DNA of 64,000 nt, taken from the NCBI GenBank assembly GCA_041736705.1, contig JBGSTC010000017.1, positions 62,001-126,000 of the forward strand. The letters are read 5' to 3'. Shown piece after piece: positions 42,044 through 50,906 of the stretch; position 1 is the first letter of the stretch; each line of letters starts with the position of its first letter. The DNA comes from GWE2-51-13 sp041736705. Its GTDB lineage: Bacteria > Bacillota_I > Bacilli_A > Erysipelotrichales > Erysipelotrichaceae. Below the pieces are notes generated by a model. It saw only the letters and a program-made list of their open reading frames with translations, was not told the origin of the DNA and made no database searches. A program made the translations under genes and the position numbers.

Positions 42044-43230
42044 CGTGTCCACTTCCTTTTCACGGAGGCCCACATTTTCTTTGCGATCATTTTCATGAAG
42101 CTATGGAAAGGCTTCGCATCCCCTCTTTGGTAAACCGCTTCGACTTTCGGTACGCGAAACGAAGCCAACACTTCCCCAAACCGAAGCTGCTTGGTCTGGA
42201 TGTAGTTGCGTATGGCCAACAGGTCTTCGTAGGCATACCAGAAGTGAACGTTCGTATCGGTTTCGATCGCTTTGGAAGGCATCGGATCCCCGGTCAGTTC
42301 GCGATAGGCGATCAGCGGGAAATTCAGTCCGATGTGGTCCAACATCGCATTGAAGTTGGTGGTCCGAACGTTGATCTCGATGAGGTAATACTCTCCGGTG
42401 ACCGCATGTTTCTTGAACTCGATCTCCGCGAACCCGCGCCACTTGATCGCTTGGAAGAAGGGTGCGCCGATTTCATGCAATTCGGGGACCCAGCGTTGTT
42501 TCGTAAAGACGGACGCCCCGAAGTTGATGGGATATTGCCTCTGTTTTTGGCACGTCGTCCAATGGGTGACTTGCCCTTTTTGGTCGATATACATGTCGTA
42601 GGTGTACATATGGTCGTCGAATCCCGGGATAATCTGTTGGACGAAGACCATCAGGTTCTTCGCTTTGCAGACCGAAATTTTTTCCAGTAATTCTTTCTTA
42701 TTCTCGACCTTAAACATCTTGATGCGGAAAGTCGATACGAAGGCGGACGAGTCCGCCGGTTTCACGATGACCGGATACCCGATTTCATCGACCTTCGTCA
42801 ACAATTCAGGATCATCGATCGCGATGGATCGCGGGAGTTTCACCCCGTGTTTCACTGCCATCTCGCTGAGTTTCGATTTATCCATCGCATCCACGGTCAA
42901 GTGTTCGGTTTCTTGGTTAAACAAGAACACTTCCTTCAGTTCATGGAAATGCTTGTCGATGAATTCGACGTATGGGTCTGCGCAGGGGAAAAGCACCGGT
43001 TTGGCATCCTGTTTCTTCGCATAGTCGACTAAAAAGTCGCAAAACGCCTGTTCCTCGTTCTTATAGTGAGGGGCGATCAGGATTTCGCTGCAGTATTTGG
43101 AGTCAAACGCATACGACCCTTCGCGCTTGTAATCGACCAAGGCGACGGGAATCCCTTCTTTCCCCAATCCGCGGGCGATGCTTAATCCGATATAGTAGTT
43201 CGCGCCAAGGACGACGGCTTTGTTTTTCAT
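42040..43230 (-). CDS. ATP-grasp ligase, likely D-aspartate ligase for peptidoglycan
   Basis: This 396-aa ATP-grasp enzyme has the domain order of the carbamoyl-phosphate-synthase-like class: N-terminal VVLGANYYIGLSIARGLGKEG, ATP-binding YPVIVKPADSSAFVS (about 158-172), then FAEIEFKKH and EINVRTTNFN metal-site motifs (about 298-325). It is coupled by overlapping stop and start to an aspartate racemase and follows a FemAB-like gene. The pair racemase plus ATP-grasp is that of AslA-type D-aspartate ligase, which attaches D-Asp to the lysine of the peptidoglycan precursor. The substrate is inferred from this context. Confidence 0.78.
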   Translation of the reverse strand: MKNKAVVLGANYYIGLSIARGLGKEGIPVALVDYKREGSYAFDSKYCSEILIAPHYKNEEQAFCDFLVDYAKKQDAKPVLFPCADPYVEFIDKHFHELKEVFLFNQETEHLTVDAMDKSKLSEMAVKHGVKLPRSIAIDDPELLTKVDEIGYPVIVKPADSSAFVSTFRIKMFKVENKKELLEKISVCKAKNLMVFVQQIIPGFDDHMYTYDMYIDQKGQVTHWTTCQKQRQYPINFGASVFTKQRWVPELHEIGAPFFQAIKWRGFAEIEFKKHAVTGEYYLIEINVRTTNFNAMLDHIGLNFPLIAYRELTGDPMPSKAIETDTNVHFWYAYEDLLAIRNYIQTKQLRFGEVLASFRVPKVEAVYQRGDAKPFHSFMKMIAKKMWASVKRKWTR

Positions 43231-43268
43231 GTTCTTCCTCCAACCTTAGGATATTTTAACATATCTTC

Positions 43269-44561
43269 TTATTGTTCCGCGCGAAGTTTTCTCTTCAACT
43301 TTACGAAAATGGAATAGGATTTCCGCTCGAACTTACGGCGATATACCAGGGTCCTGTCATAGAGGTAAGCTTGCTTCGGTTTGGGTTTGAAATAGAATTC
43401 GCCAAGGTTCTCGACGAAATCCCCGCCGAATTTGCGTTTGAAATCCTGCAGACCGAAATAGGGATCCTTGGGGTCGAGACTTCCTGAGACTCCGACGAAG
43501 TCATAATGACGGATTCCTTTTTCCCTAAACGCCTTGATCGTTTCCACATGGAACGAAATCGTCGCATGGAAACTCGGGAAATCCTTGTTGGTGTAGGTAT
43601 AGACGTTGTAGGAGCGATCCCCCGCAATCAGATAGAATGCCGCACCCAGTACGATCTTATTACCGTTTTTTCGGATCAGCTCATCCAAATCTTTTTCTTC
43701 CTTATCCAAGTCTTCGATCTGCCGTCTGACTTCCTTCACGAATCCGGCTTTCCTGGGGTTGGCTTCGACTTTCGCGATGCTGGCGTACAAGGTGGTCCGT
43801 TCGCTTTGAAGGTTCTCTTTCGCCACGCTCAAATCGGCGACGCACAGGCGATACACCGCATGTTCTTTCGCAAGGTCGTACAAACGTTGGAAAAACGAAA
43901 GGGACTTGGGTTTGAACTCCAGTTTATCCGACAGTTCCTTCCCATACTTCACAAGGTAATGCAGGTCGTCCCTACCCGCGTCATGGACGCTTACGCCCCG
44001 GCGTAAATTTTTCTTATAGAGATTCCGCACGTTCATGGCGATCTGTTCGAGCAGTTGATCGAACTCCTTCTCAAGGTCGAGCACGTAGGTGAAACGGGAG
44101 AACAGATATCCCGAGTATCCATAATTGTATCCGGTATGTTTGAATCCGGCTTTCTCGTAAAAACCGGTAACGAATTCGTTATTGAACCCACCCTCGACCA
44201 CATCGCCTTTGTTGTCGTGTTGCCGGCGCGGGATGTTGGAATCGATCCGGACGAACATCGCGCCGTCCTTCAGCGCTTCATCGTGGATCATCGTCAACAC
44301 CTTGTCGGTCAAATCTTGGTCGAACACATCCATCGCCGGTCCGTTGGGGATATACCAGAACGTTCCGAAGATCGTCTTTTTCTTCAACAGGACAAGCGTC
44401 GCTTCGAGTTCCTGTTCTTCCTTAAAACTCCAGTATTCCGCATCGTAACCGTTCGTCGCTTCGAATTCACCCCAAAACGAAAGTTTCGAATAGTGGATCG
44501 AATTTTGTTTCGTGGCGAAGGCATCGAAGATTCGGGAATCGGTCGTACGTTTCAGTTCCAT
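43269..44561 (-). CDS. FemAB/FemX-like peptidoglycan interpeptide-bridge protein
   Basis: This 430-aa protein has two GNAT-like halves and a Lys/Glu-rich helical insertion (about 245-300), as in Fem transferases. Those add amino acids from aminoacyl-tRNA to the peptidoglycan stem peptide. Recognisable parts are FWGEFEATNGYDAEYW, FWYIPNGPAMDVFD, GYSGYLFSRFTYVLDL and HYDFVGVSGSLDPKDPYFGLQDFKRKFGGDFVENLGEF-like C-terminal segments (about 380-410). ATG 44561 is chosen for GAGG 7 bases upstream; longer frames lack one. It is 38 bases upstream of the ATP-grasp gene without a terminator. An extended -10 promoter precedes it. Confidence 0.85.
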   Translation of the reverse strand: MELKRTTDSRIFDAFATKQNSIHYSKLSFWGEFEATNGYDAEYWSFKEEQELEATLVLLKKKTIFGTFWYIPNGPAMDVFDQDLTDKVLTMIHDEALKDGAMFVRIDSNIPRRQHDNKGDVVEGGFNNEFVTGFYEKAGFKHTGYNYGYSGYLFSRFTYVLDLEKEFDQLLEQIAMNVRNLYKKNLRRGVSVHDAGRDDLHYLVKYGKELSDKLEFKPKSLSFFQRLYDLAKEHAVYRLCVADLSVAKENLQSERTTLYASIAKVEANPRKAGFVKEVRRQIEDLDKEEKDLDELIRKNGNKIVLGAAFYLIAGDRSYNVYTYTNKDFPSFHATISFHVETIKAFREKGIRHYDFVGVSGSLDPKDPYFGLQDFKRKFGGDFVENLGEFYFKPKPKQAYLYDRTLVYRRKFERKSYSIFVKLKRKLRAEQ

Positions 44562-44586
44562 GGTTTTCCTCATTCTCAACCTTACT

Positions 44587-44595
44587 ATTATATCA
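44587..44595 (-). promoter_or_regulatory. Extended -10 promoter of the cross-bridge operon
   Basis: TGATATAAT (TGn plus perfect -10) on the minus strand, 26 bases before the Fem-like ATG, with a weak -35 (CTTCAA). Confidence 0.55.
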
Positions 44596-44639
44596 TAGCC
44601 TATACTTCCTTGAAGTAAGGTCTCCATCATAACCAAATA

Positions 44640-44663
44640 AAACCCGTCGCTTATGACGGGTTT
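44640..44663 (-). terminator. Lipoprotein gene terminator
   Basis: Minus strand: 9-bp stem AAACCCGTC / GACGGGTTT with loop ATAAGC, then TATTT, 10 bases after the lipoprotein stop. Confidence 0.75.
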
Positions 44664-44672
44664 GGTTAAGTT

Positions 44673-45668
44673 CTATTGGCCGGTTTTGGTAAACACACCG
44701 TATGAGTTGTCAACGCTAATCACGAACATTTCTGCTTCTCGTTCAGGCCATCCGCAGAATTCATAGTGTATCAGGAAAGACTCGTTTTCAAGCATTCCGT
44801 ATTTCACCACAAGATCATAACCCTCAATCCCCTTATCGACAAAGACTGGTTGAAGTGTATACGCCTCATCACCACGGATAAAATTGATCGTTAACGAATT
44901 TTGCACATCCGTGGTCTTGTCTGATTTTCGAGTATACGCGAGTTCACCTGAGATTTTTATGTTATCGATGACTTCTTTGGGCTCGTATTGCGTTTCTTGA
45001 GGATTATCGACTCCATTTTTCATCCACTCGATCCGATACGTTCCATTTAGTTTCCAACTCGTGACCGCGGTCCATTCCTTCGTCGTATAAGCCCACCCGT
45101 CAAAGAATGAATAGGTTCCTTCGACCTCATGAATGGCGTACTCGCTCAAGTAATCGTCTTCATGAACTTCCTTCAATGTGTAGTTTAGTTTCCCGATGTC
45201 AAGATCATGCGCCGTCGAGACGAGTTCGACATCTGTCGCTGAAAAAGTCGATAGTTCGTCTTTCGGACATTCCGTGTCACAAAAGAGAAAACCGAAGTAC
45301 TCGCGATGGTCAACCACATGCATTTTCGATTCAACCAGATCCGGCTCGTAGAACACCTTAACATTTCGAATGGCGATCAGATTGGATTTCAAGACCCATT
45401 TCCCGTCGATCTTGGAATATTTTAAGGTGACGTCTGCGATTGCTTCACGCTCGGCATTACGAATGATAACACTAACTCTCGCATTAAACTGATCTTCTTC
45501 CAGGTTCTTCTCTTCAATTTTGTATTCACCGACAAATCCTAACACTGTTTTTATTGTGGTATTCGCCTTAGCGTCGGTTAGCAAAACTTCATCTTTCACC
45601 CCGGTTTGGGCACATGCCCCCAGCATTGCGATGATACTGAAAATTATGGCTAATCTTAAGATTCTCAT
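44673..45668 (-). CDS. Lipoprotein of unknown function
   Basis: This 331-aa exported lipoprotein has signal MRILRLAIIFSIIAMLGAC with lipobox LGAC (Cys19). The mature part is beta-rich with alternating charged and aromatic residues and several internal similar segments (TLKYSKIDGKWVLKSN; WKLNGTYRIEWMKNG), as in NTF2-like or DUF-type surface proteins. I do not recognise a family. It has a pair FCDTECP that may form a disulfide. The ribosome site AGGGGGGG is strong. Base composition is more AT-rich than most of the window. It is monocistronic with a good terminator. Confidence 0.75.
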   Translation of the reverse strand: MRILRLAIIFSIIAMLGACAQTGVKDEVLLTDAKANTTIKTVLGFVGEYKIEEKNLEEDQFNARVSVIIRNAEREAIADVTLKYSKIDGKWVLKSNLIAIRNVKVFYEPDLVESKMHVVDHREYFGFLFCDTECPKDELSTFSATDVELVSTAHDLDIGKLNYTLKEVHEDDYLSEYAIHEVEGTYSFFDGWAYTTKEWTAVTSWKLNGTYRIEWMKNGVDNPQETQYEPKEVIDNIKISGELAYTRKSDKTTDVQNSLTINFIRGDEAYTLQPVFVDKGIEGYDLVVKYGMLENESFLIHYEFCGWPEREAEMFVISVDNSYGVFTKTGQ

Positions 45669-45828
45669 CGGTTTACCCCCCCTGATTTCGCGATTTTTCT
45701 TCGCTTCTTATTTTATGGTATCCTATGTAAAAAAAACACAAGCGCTTTAGAAAGAATTCGAAATCAAGCAGGTTCACTATCTTTGAACATCACTTAACTT
45801 CGATTATTTTTCGCCCGATCGAACAGAA

Positions 45829-46371
45829 CTAGATACTATTCATCCATTCATTCTTCAAGAGTGCAAAAAGGTAAGAATCGTTCCATTTTGGGGAACCATC
45901 CTCGTTACGATGGAAGAAGACGTTCTGAATCATCTTCCCTTCGATCCTGAAACCAAGTTTCTTCAACACATGGACCGAAGCTTCGTTGAGGATGTTGCAT
46001 TCCGCGACGATCCGATGGGCTCCTTGGTGTCGGAAGGCATGGTCGATCACGCTTCGGCAGGCTTCCGTACAGTAGCCTTGGTTGTGATGTTTCGGATGTA
46101 GTATATAGCCGAGATGCCAGGTCTCGATTTCGTCGAACCCGTCCTTCTCGAAGTAGAGGTGTCCGACCAAGTGTTTGCTTGCTTTGGATTCGATGGCCAA
46201 AAACACATCGCTCCTGCTTCGCTCTACGGCCATCTCCCTCGCCTGTTCCATCGTGATCGGTTCACCGGGTTCAAAACCATAGATTTCAGGTAAACTAAGG
46301 TAATCGAAAAGATCTTCAGCGTCTTCTTCTTTAAATTTCCGGATGATCAATCGTTCGCTTTCAATGTTCAT
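45829..46371 (-). CDS. RimJ/RimL-type GNAT acetyltransferase
   Basis: This 180-aa protein begins MNIESERLIIRKFKEEDAEDL, the hallmark of RimJ/RimL-like enzymes that acetylate protein N-termini or small amines. The acetyl-CoA loop is HPKHHNQGYCTEA (about 90-102). NEASVHVLKKLGFRIEGK (about 137-154) is the typical C-terminal region. It is monocistronic with AAGGTG before the start. No specific target can be assigned. Confidence 0.88.
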   Translation of the reverse strand: MNIESERLIIRKFKEEDAEDLFDYLSLPEIYGFEPGEPITMEQAREMAVERSRSDVFLAIESKASKHLVGHLYFEKDGFDEIETWHLGYILHPKHHNQGYCTEACRSVIDHAFRHQGAHRIVAECNILNEASVHVLKKLGFRIEGKMIQNVFFHRNEDGSPKWNDSYLFALLKNEWMNSI

Positions 46372-46492
46372 GGTTTCACCTTCATTGTCGTTTCCACTTT
46401 AGCACACCCTTCTATGCATTTCCACCCTGAATCCATCCACGCTTTTCATCCTCGGGTGCAAGTCGGACATATGAATGGGGCATGGGCTATGG

Positions 46493-46498
46493 TAAAAT
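46493..46498 (+). promoter_or_regulatory. Possible buk extended -10
   Basis: TAAAAT preceded by TGG lies 23 bases before the buk ATG. The -35 is poor. Confidence 0.4.
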
Positions 46499-46521
46499 GG
46501 AATCAAACATGGAGAAACACA

Positions 46522-47586
46522 ATGGCGAAACTTTTCGTACTTAATTTGGGATCGACTTCTTCGAAAGTCGCGGTTTTCGAGGATGAAACGATGGTTCAAT
46601 CGACCACGCTTCGTCACAGCACGGAAGAGCTGAAACCGTTTCGGGATGTGCTGTCCCAGCAGGAATTCCGTAAGGCGTGCGTCGAGGAGTGGATGAAGAA
46701 GATCGGTTGGGAATTCGAAGAACTGGATTTAATGGTGGTTCGCGGTGCCTTGATGAAACCGATCGAGGGTGGAATCTACGAAGTCACGGATGCGGTCGTA
46801 CGGGATGCGAAAGACGAAAGTTTCGGATCGCACATCTCAACCGTCGGCTTGTTGATCGGCCACAGGATCGCCGTTGAACATGGTTTACCCGTCATTTTCC
46901 TGGATGCCCCGGTCACCGATGAATTGTGCGACGCCGCACGATATTCGGGATTGAAATGCTATGATCGGCGCAGCGTGTTCCATGCCTTGAATTCGAAACA
47001 GATCGCCCGTCAGGCTGCGGCTTTTCTTGGGAAGCCGGTCGATGAAGTCCGCTTCATCGTCGCCCATCTTGGCGGAGGTATTTCCGTGAGCGCCCATGAT
47101 TGCGGTAGGGTCATCGATGTCAATAATGCCTTGGATGGCGAAGGTCCGTTCTCCCCTGAACGGGTCGGTGCGATTCCGGCGATGGAAGTCTTGAAGTTGA
47201 TGGAAGCCTATGATGACAACCGGGCCATGGTGAAGAAACTCTTGGTCGGGTTGGGAGGGTTGAACTCCTATCTCGGTCATGGCAACGTGGCGCAGGCGAT
47301 GGAAGATGCGAAAACGAATCCCGAAGTGAAAGCGGTCATGGAAGCGATGGCGTATCAGATCGCCAAGGAAATCGGTGCGATGGCTTGCGTGTTGAAGGGG
47401 AAGGTCGACGCCGTCTGCTTTACCGGCGGGATCGCCTACAATCAGGAATTCCTGGGGTACATCCGTAAATACACGGATTGGATCGCCCCCGTCCATATCT
47501 TCCCGGGTGAAGACGAGTTGAAAGCGATGGCGCTTGGCGGTTTGCGTTATCTGCGCGGTGAAGAAACGCCGAAAGTATATCGATAA
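46522..47586 (+). CDS. buk: Butyrate kinase
   Basis: This is a 354-aa kinase of the acetate/butyrate kinase (ASKHA) fold, making ATP and butyrate from butyryl phosphate. Motifs: LFVLNLGSTSSKVAVF (phosphate-1, about 3-18), VVRGALMKPIEGGIYEV, FIVAHLGGGISVSAH (about 182-196), and AVCFTGGIAYNQEF near the C-terminus. ATG 46522 is chosen for GGAGAAACACA upstream and the family N-terminus; the frame extends upstream without signal. Phosphate butyryltransferase follows 27 bases later. Related branched-chain acid kinases cannot be excluded. Confidence 0.9.
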   Translation: MAKLFVLNLGSTSSKVAVFEDETMVQSTTLRHSTEELKPFRDVLSQQEFRKACVEEWMKKIGWEFEELDLMVVRGALMKPIEGGIYEVTDAVVRDAKDESFGSHISTVGLLIGHRIAVEHGLPVIFLDAPVTDELCDAARYSGLKCYDRRSVFHALNSKQIARQAAAFLGKPVDEVRFIVAHLGGGISVSAHDCGRVIDVNNALDGEGPFSPERVGAIPAMEVLKLMEAYDDNRAMVKKLLVGLGGLNSYLGHGNVAQAMEDAKTNPEVKAVMEAMAYQIAKEIGAMACVLKGKVDAVCFTGGIAYNQEFLGYIRKYTDWIAPVHIFPGEDELKAMALGGLRYLRGEETPKVYR

Positions 47587-47613
47587 CCGAACTAACGGTT
47601 CAAAGGAGGAACT

Positions 47614-48516
47614 ATGGATCTGTTCGATGGGATTACCCGAAGGATTTCGAAAACGAAGAAATATGTGTTGGCGGTCGCGGTCGCCCAGGATTACGATGTC
47701 TTGTCCGCGGTCGTGCGTGCCGTGAAGATGAATCTTGTGGAAGCGATTTTGGTCGGGGATGAAAACAAAATCCTCGATATCGCGCAGATGCATGGATTCA
47801 ACTTGGATCAAATGAAGATCGTCCATGAACCGGATTCGACGATCGCCTGCGAAACCGCGGTGAAGTTGGTTTCGTCCGGGGAAGCCAATCTCTTGATGAA
47901 GGGCTTGGTCGATACGAGTGTATTACTGAAAGCGGTGTTGAATCGGGAATGGGGTCTGCGTACGGATCGTGTCTTGTCCCATGTGACGGTCGCGAGCATT
48001 CCGGACTATGACCGTTACTTCTTCATCACGGATGCGGCGATGAACATCGCCCCGGATGTCGAGGCGAAGAAACAAATCATCCTGAACTGTCTTCCGGTTG
48101 CCAAGGCTTTGGGTGTCGACGTCCCGAAAGTCGCCGTCGTTTGCGCCGTGGAGAAAGTGAACCCCAAGATGCAGGCGACCCTCGATGCCCAGGCGCTCAG
48201 CGACATGCAGGACCGCGGGGAGATCACGGGATGTTTCGTGGACGGACCCTTCGCTTTCGATAATGCGATCAGCGAACTGGCCGCCCATCATAAAGGCATC
48301 CATAACCCCAATGCAGGCAAAGCGGACATCCTGTTGATGCCTGCGATCGAAGCGGGAAACATCCTGTATAAGGCGATCACCTACTTCGCCAAAGGTTCGG
48401 TCGCCTGTATGATCGCCGGTGCGAAAGCCCCGATCGTATTGACGTCACGGGCGGATTCGGACGATGCGAAGCTGAATTCCATCGCATTGTGCGTCTTGAT
48501 GGCTGATCGACAGTAA
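47614..48516 (+). CDS. ptb: Phosphate butyryltransferase
   Basis: This 300-aa enzyme of the phosphotransacetylase family converts butyryl-CoA and phosphate to butyryl phosphate, the substrate of the upstream kinase. Family segments include EAILVGDENKI, GEANLLMKGLVDTSVLLKAVLNRE-type (about 85-112), HVTVASIPDY, CAVEKVNPKMQAT (about 171-183) and GPFAFDNAIS. The ribosome site AAAGGAGG is excellent. The order buk-ptb is the reverse of the common ptb-buk. A terminator follows. Confidence 0.92.
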   Translation: MDLFDGITRRISKTKKYVLAVAVAQDYDVLSAVVRAVKMNLVEAILVGDENKILDIAQMHGFNLDQMKIVHEPDSTIACETAVKLVSSGEANLLMKGLVDTSVLLKAVLNREWGLRTDRVLSHVTVASIPDYDRYFFITDAAMNIAPDVEAKKQIILNCLPVAKALGVDVPKVAVVCAVEKVNPKMQATLDAQALSDMQDRGEITGCFVDGPFAFDNAISELAAHHKGIHNPNAGKADILLMPAIEAGNILYKAITYFAKGSVACMIAGAKAPIVLTSRADSDDAKLNSIALCVLMADRQ

Positions 48517-48550
48517 TCTAATAGATAAATTCATTGAAATAGTAAAATAA

Positions 48551-48574
48551 AGAGAAGCCGGATTTGGCTTCTCT
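48551..48574. terminator. Bidirectional terminator between ptb and asd
   Basis: 9-bp stem AGAGAAGCC / GGCTTCTCT with loop GGATTT; TTGTATTTT follows on the plus strand and TTTATTTTA on the minus strand. Confidence 0.8.
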
Positions 48575-48582
48575 TTTGTATT

Positions 48583-49578
48583 TTACGATGGATTAATGAA
48601 GAGTTCGGCGATCTGGATCGCGTTGGTTGCCGCCCCTTTACGGATTTGGTCGCCGCAACACCAGAAACTGACGCTATGGTGAGGATCGTTGAGATCCTTA
48701 CGCAATCGACCGACCATCACCAGGTCCTGGTCGCTGGTATCCAACGGCGTCGGATAGGTACGACCTTCAGGTAATCTTCCGATGCCTTTGGCGGTCGACC
48801 AATCTTGTTGGATGATGTCGAGATCGGGGATTCCCGAAGTCTTCACCGTCAACGCGATCGAATGCGAACGCAGGACCGGTACACGGACGCAGGTACAGTT
48901 CACGCTGAGTTCATGGGCATGCAGGATCTTGCGTCCTTCGTTGCGCATCTTCATTTCTTCCGTGGTATATCCGTTCTCTTCTTCGCTGCCGATCTTGGGG
49001 ATGACGTTATAGGCGATGGGGAAGGGGAAGACCTTCGCTTCGCTTACTTCGCCGGAAACCGACGCCTCGATCTGATGGACAAGTTCCGCCATCCCTTCCT
49101 GCCCCGCCCCCGAGACGGCTTGGTAGGTGCACGCGACGACACTCTCGATGTTGTAGCGACGATGGATCGGATTCAGTGCGACCATCGCGATGATCGTCGA
49201 ACAATTCGGGTTGGCGATGATCCCGTGGTGTTTATAGGCATCCTCGGGGTTGATTTCAGGTACGACCAAGGGGACGTTTGAAATCATCCTGAACGCCGAT
49301 GAATTGTCGATGAAGGTCGCCCCCGCATCCACGATGAACGGAGCGAAGTTCTTCGCCATCGCATTGGAGACCGCCCCGAAGACGACATCCATCCCCTCGA
49401 ACGAGGTTTCCTTGGCTTCTTCGACCTGGATTTCTTTTCCGTGAAACGGGATCTTCACGCCGACGCTGCGTGCGCTGGCCAGCAGACGCAAGCTGGTGAC
49501 GGGAAAATCCCTTTCTTCCAAAACCTTGATCATTTCCCGGCCGACCATCCCGGTCGCCCCTAGAATCGCGATGTTCAT
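48583..49578 (-). CDS. asd: Aspartate-semialdehyde dehydrogenase
   Basis: This 331-aa enzyme reduces aspartyl phosphate to the semialdehyde with NADPH. ILGATGMVGREMI (about 4-16) binds the cofactor. Catalytic Cys126 is in NPNCSTII. The family's QAVSGAGQEGMAEL (about 153-166) and CVRVPVLRSHS follow. It is last in hom-aspartokinase-asd: 8 bases separate it from the aspartokinase gene. The product feeds threonine here and possibly lysine or peptidoglycan precursors made elsewhere. Confidence 0.96.
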   Translation of the reverse strand: MNIAILGATGMVGREMIKVLEERDFPVTSLRLLASARSVGVKIPFHGKEIQVEEAKETSFEGMDVVFGAVSNAMAKNFAPFIVDAGATFIDNSSAFRMISNVPLVVPEINPEDAYKHHGIIANPNCSTIIAMVALNPIHRRYNIESVVACTYQAVSGAGQEGMAELVHQIEASVSGEVSEAKVFPFPIAYNVIPKIGSEEENGYTTEEMKMRNEGRKILHAHELSVNCTCVRVPVLRSHSIALTVKTSGIPDLDIIQQDWSTAKGIGRLPEGRTYPTPLDTSDQDLVMVGRLRKDLNDPHHSVSFWCCGDQIRKGAATNAIQIAELFINPS

Positions 49579-49586
49579 TGTTTCTC

Positions 49587-50906
49587 CTATCCCATGAAAC
49601 TGTCATAGATGACTTTGACGGTATCGATGTAGTCTTTGCTTTCGACCCCGACGATGATACTGATCTCGTTGGTGCCCTGCGTGATGATGCGGATGTTGAT
49701 GCCATGGTTCCCCAAGGCACTGAAAAGCTTCCCGGAAATCCCCGGGCGATAGCGCATGCGACGTCCGACGCAGGCGATCATCGCGATGTTCTCTTCGATC
49801 TCCAAGGTGTCCGGTTTACATTCGCTTTGGATCTTCCCGACGACATCATAGAGACGGTCGCGGATCTGCGCCGACGAAACAGTTAGTAAGAAACTATCGA
49901 GTCCCAAGGTGATGTGTTCGATCTGCACGTGGAAGTTGTCGAAGATTTCCAAGGTCTTGCGTACGATCGACGTATCCGCTAGGATCTGTTCTTTATAGAT
50001 GGTGAGAACATAGAATCCGGTCCGCCCCGCGATCCCGGTGACGAAGCGATCTTCTTGATCTTCCTCGAGCTCGAATTTCTCATCGATCAAGGTACCGGGA
50101 TGATCCGGTTCGTTGGTGTTGAGGATCTGCAAGGGGATGTGTTTCAGTTTGATAGGCATGACGGATTCTTCATGCAACACGGAAGCGCCGAGGAAGGAAA
50201 GTTCACGGAGTTCCGCATAGGTCATGCGTTGAATCGCTTTGGGGTCTTTCACGATCTTCGGATCGGCCATCAAGATCCCCGATACATCCGTCCAGTTCTC
50301 GTAGAGCTGTGCATCCAGCGCCGCCGCGGCCAATGCCCCGGTGATATCCGATCCGCCGCGACTCATGATTTTGATTTTATGGTTGGGCAGACTGCCGTAG
50401 AATCCCGGGATGACCATTTTCTGGTGGACGGTATAAGCGTCTTGAAGGGCTTGGTAGGTTTTCGCGGTATCCAACTGACCGTCATAACCGAAGAAGATGA
50501 CACTCGACGCATCCACGAACGCATACCCGAGATAGGCCGCCATGAGTTTCGCATTGAGGTATTCACCGCGGGAAACCAATTCGTCGATCGAGATGTCTTT
50601 CGACAATGACCCGAAAATCCGCGACAAATCCTCCTCGATCGCATAATCGACACGCAATTGATCACGGATTAGAGTCAGTCTTTCCACGATGATTCGCACG
50701 ATGTCCTCCTGCGAGAACCCGTATTGAAGATGGGCATGGATCAGATAAAGCAGATCCGTCATCTTGTGGTCACCCGGATAACGTTTCCCCGCGGCGGAAA
50801 CCACGACGACTTTACGGAGAGGGTCGGCAAGGACGATGTCTTTCACTTTGGCGAACTGCGTCGCATCGGCGAGGGAAGATCCCCCGAATTTGACAACTTT
50901 CAGCAT
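49587..50906 (-). CDS. lysC: Aspartokinase
   Basis: This 439-aa enzyme phosphorylates aspartate, the first step of the aspartate family. Motifs: VVKFGGSSLADA (about 4-15), SRGEYLNAKLMA (about 111-122), IMSRGGSDITGA (about 182-193) and WTDVSGILMADPK. The C-terminal 150 residues hold two ACT domains (about 300-360 and 375-439) for feedback control. The start overlaps the end of hom by 7 bases. Clustering with hom and the thr genes suggests a threonine-regulated isozyme (inference). Confidence 0.94.
   Translation of the reverse strand: MLKVVKFGGSSLADATQFAKVKDIVLADPLRKVVVVSAAGKRYPGDHKMTDLLYLIHAHLQYGFSQEDIVRIIVERLTLIRDQLRVDYAIEEDLSRIFGSLSKDISIDELVSRGEYLNAKLMAAYLGYAFVDASSVIFFGYDGQLDTAKTYQALQDAYTVHQKMVIPGFYGSLPNHKIKIMSRGGSDITGALAAAALDAQLYENWTDVSGILMADPKIVKDPKAIQRMTYAELRELSFLGASVLHEESVMPIKLKHIPLQILNTNEPDHPGTLIDEKFELEEDQEDRFVTGIAGRTGFYVLTIYKEQILADTSIVRKTLEIFDNFHVQIEHITLGLDSFLLTVSSAQIRDRLYDVVGKIQSECKPDTLEIEENIAMIACVGRRMRYRPGISGKLFSALGNHGINIRIITQGTNEISIIVGVESKDYIDTVKVIYDSFMG

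Noticed and set aside
45735..45755. cre-like AAGCGCTTT upstream of the lipoprotein gene
   Set aside because: Only the central core fits; about five of fourteen consensus positions fail.
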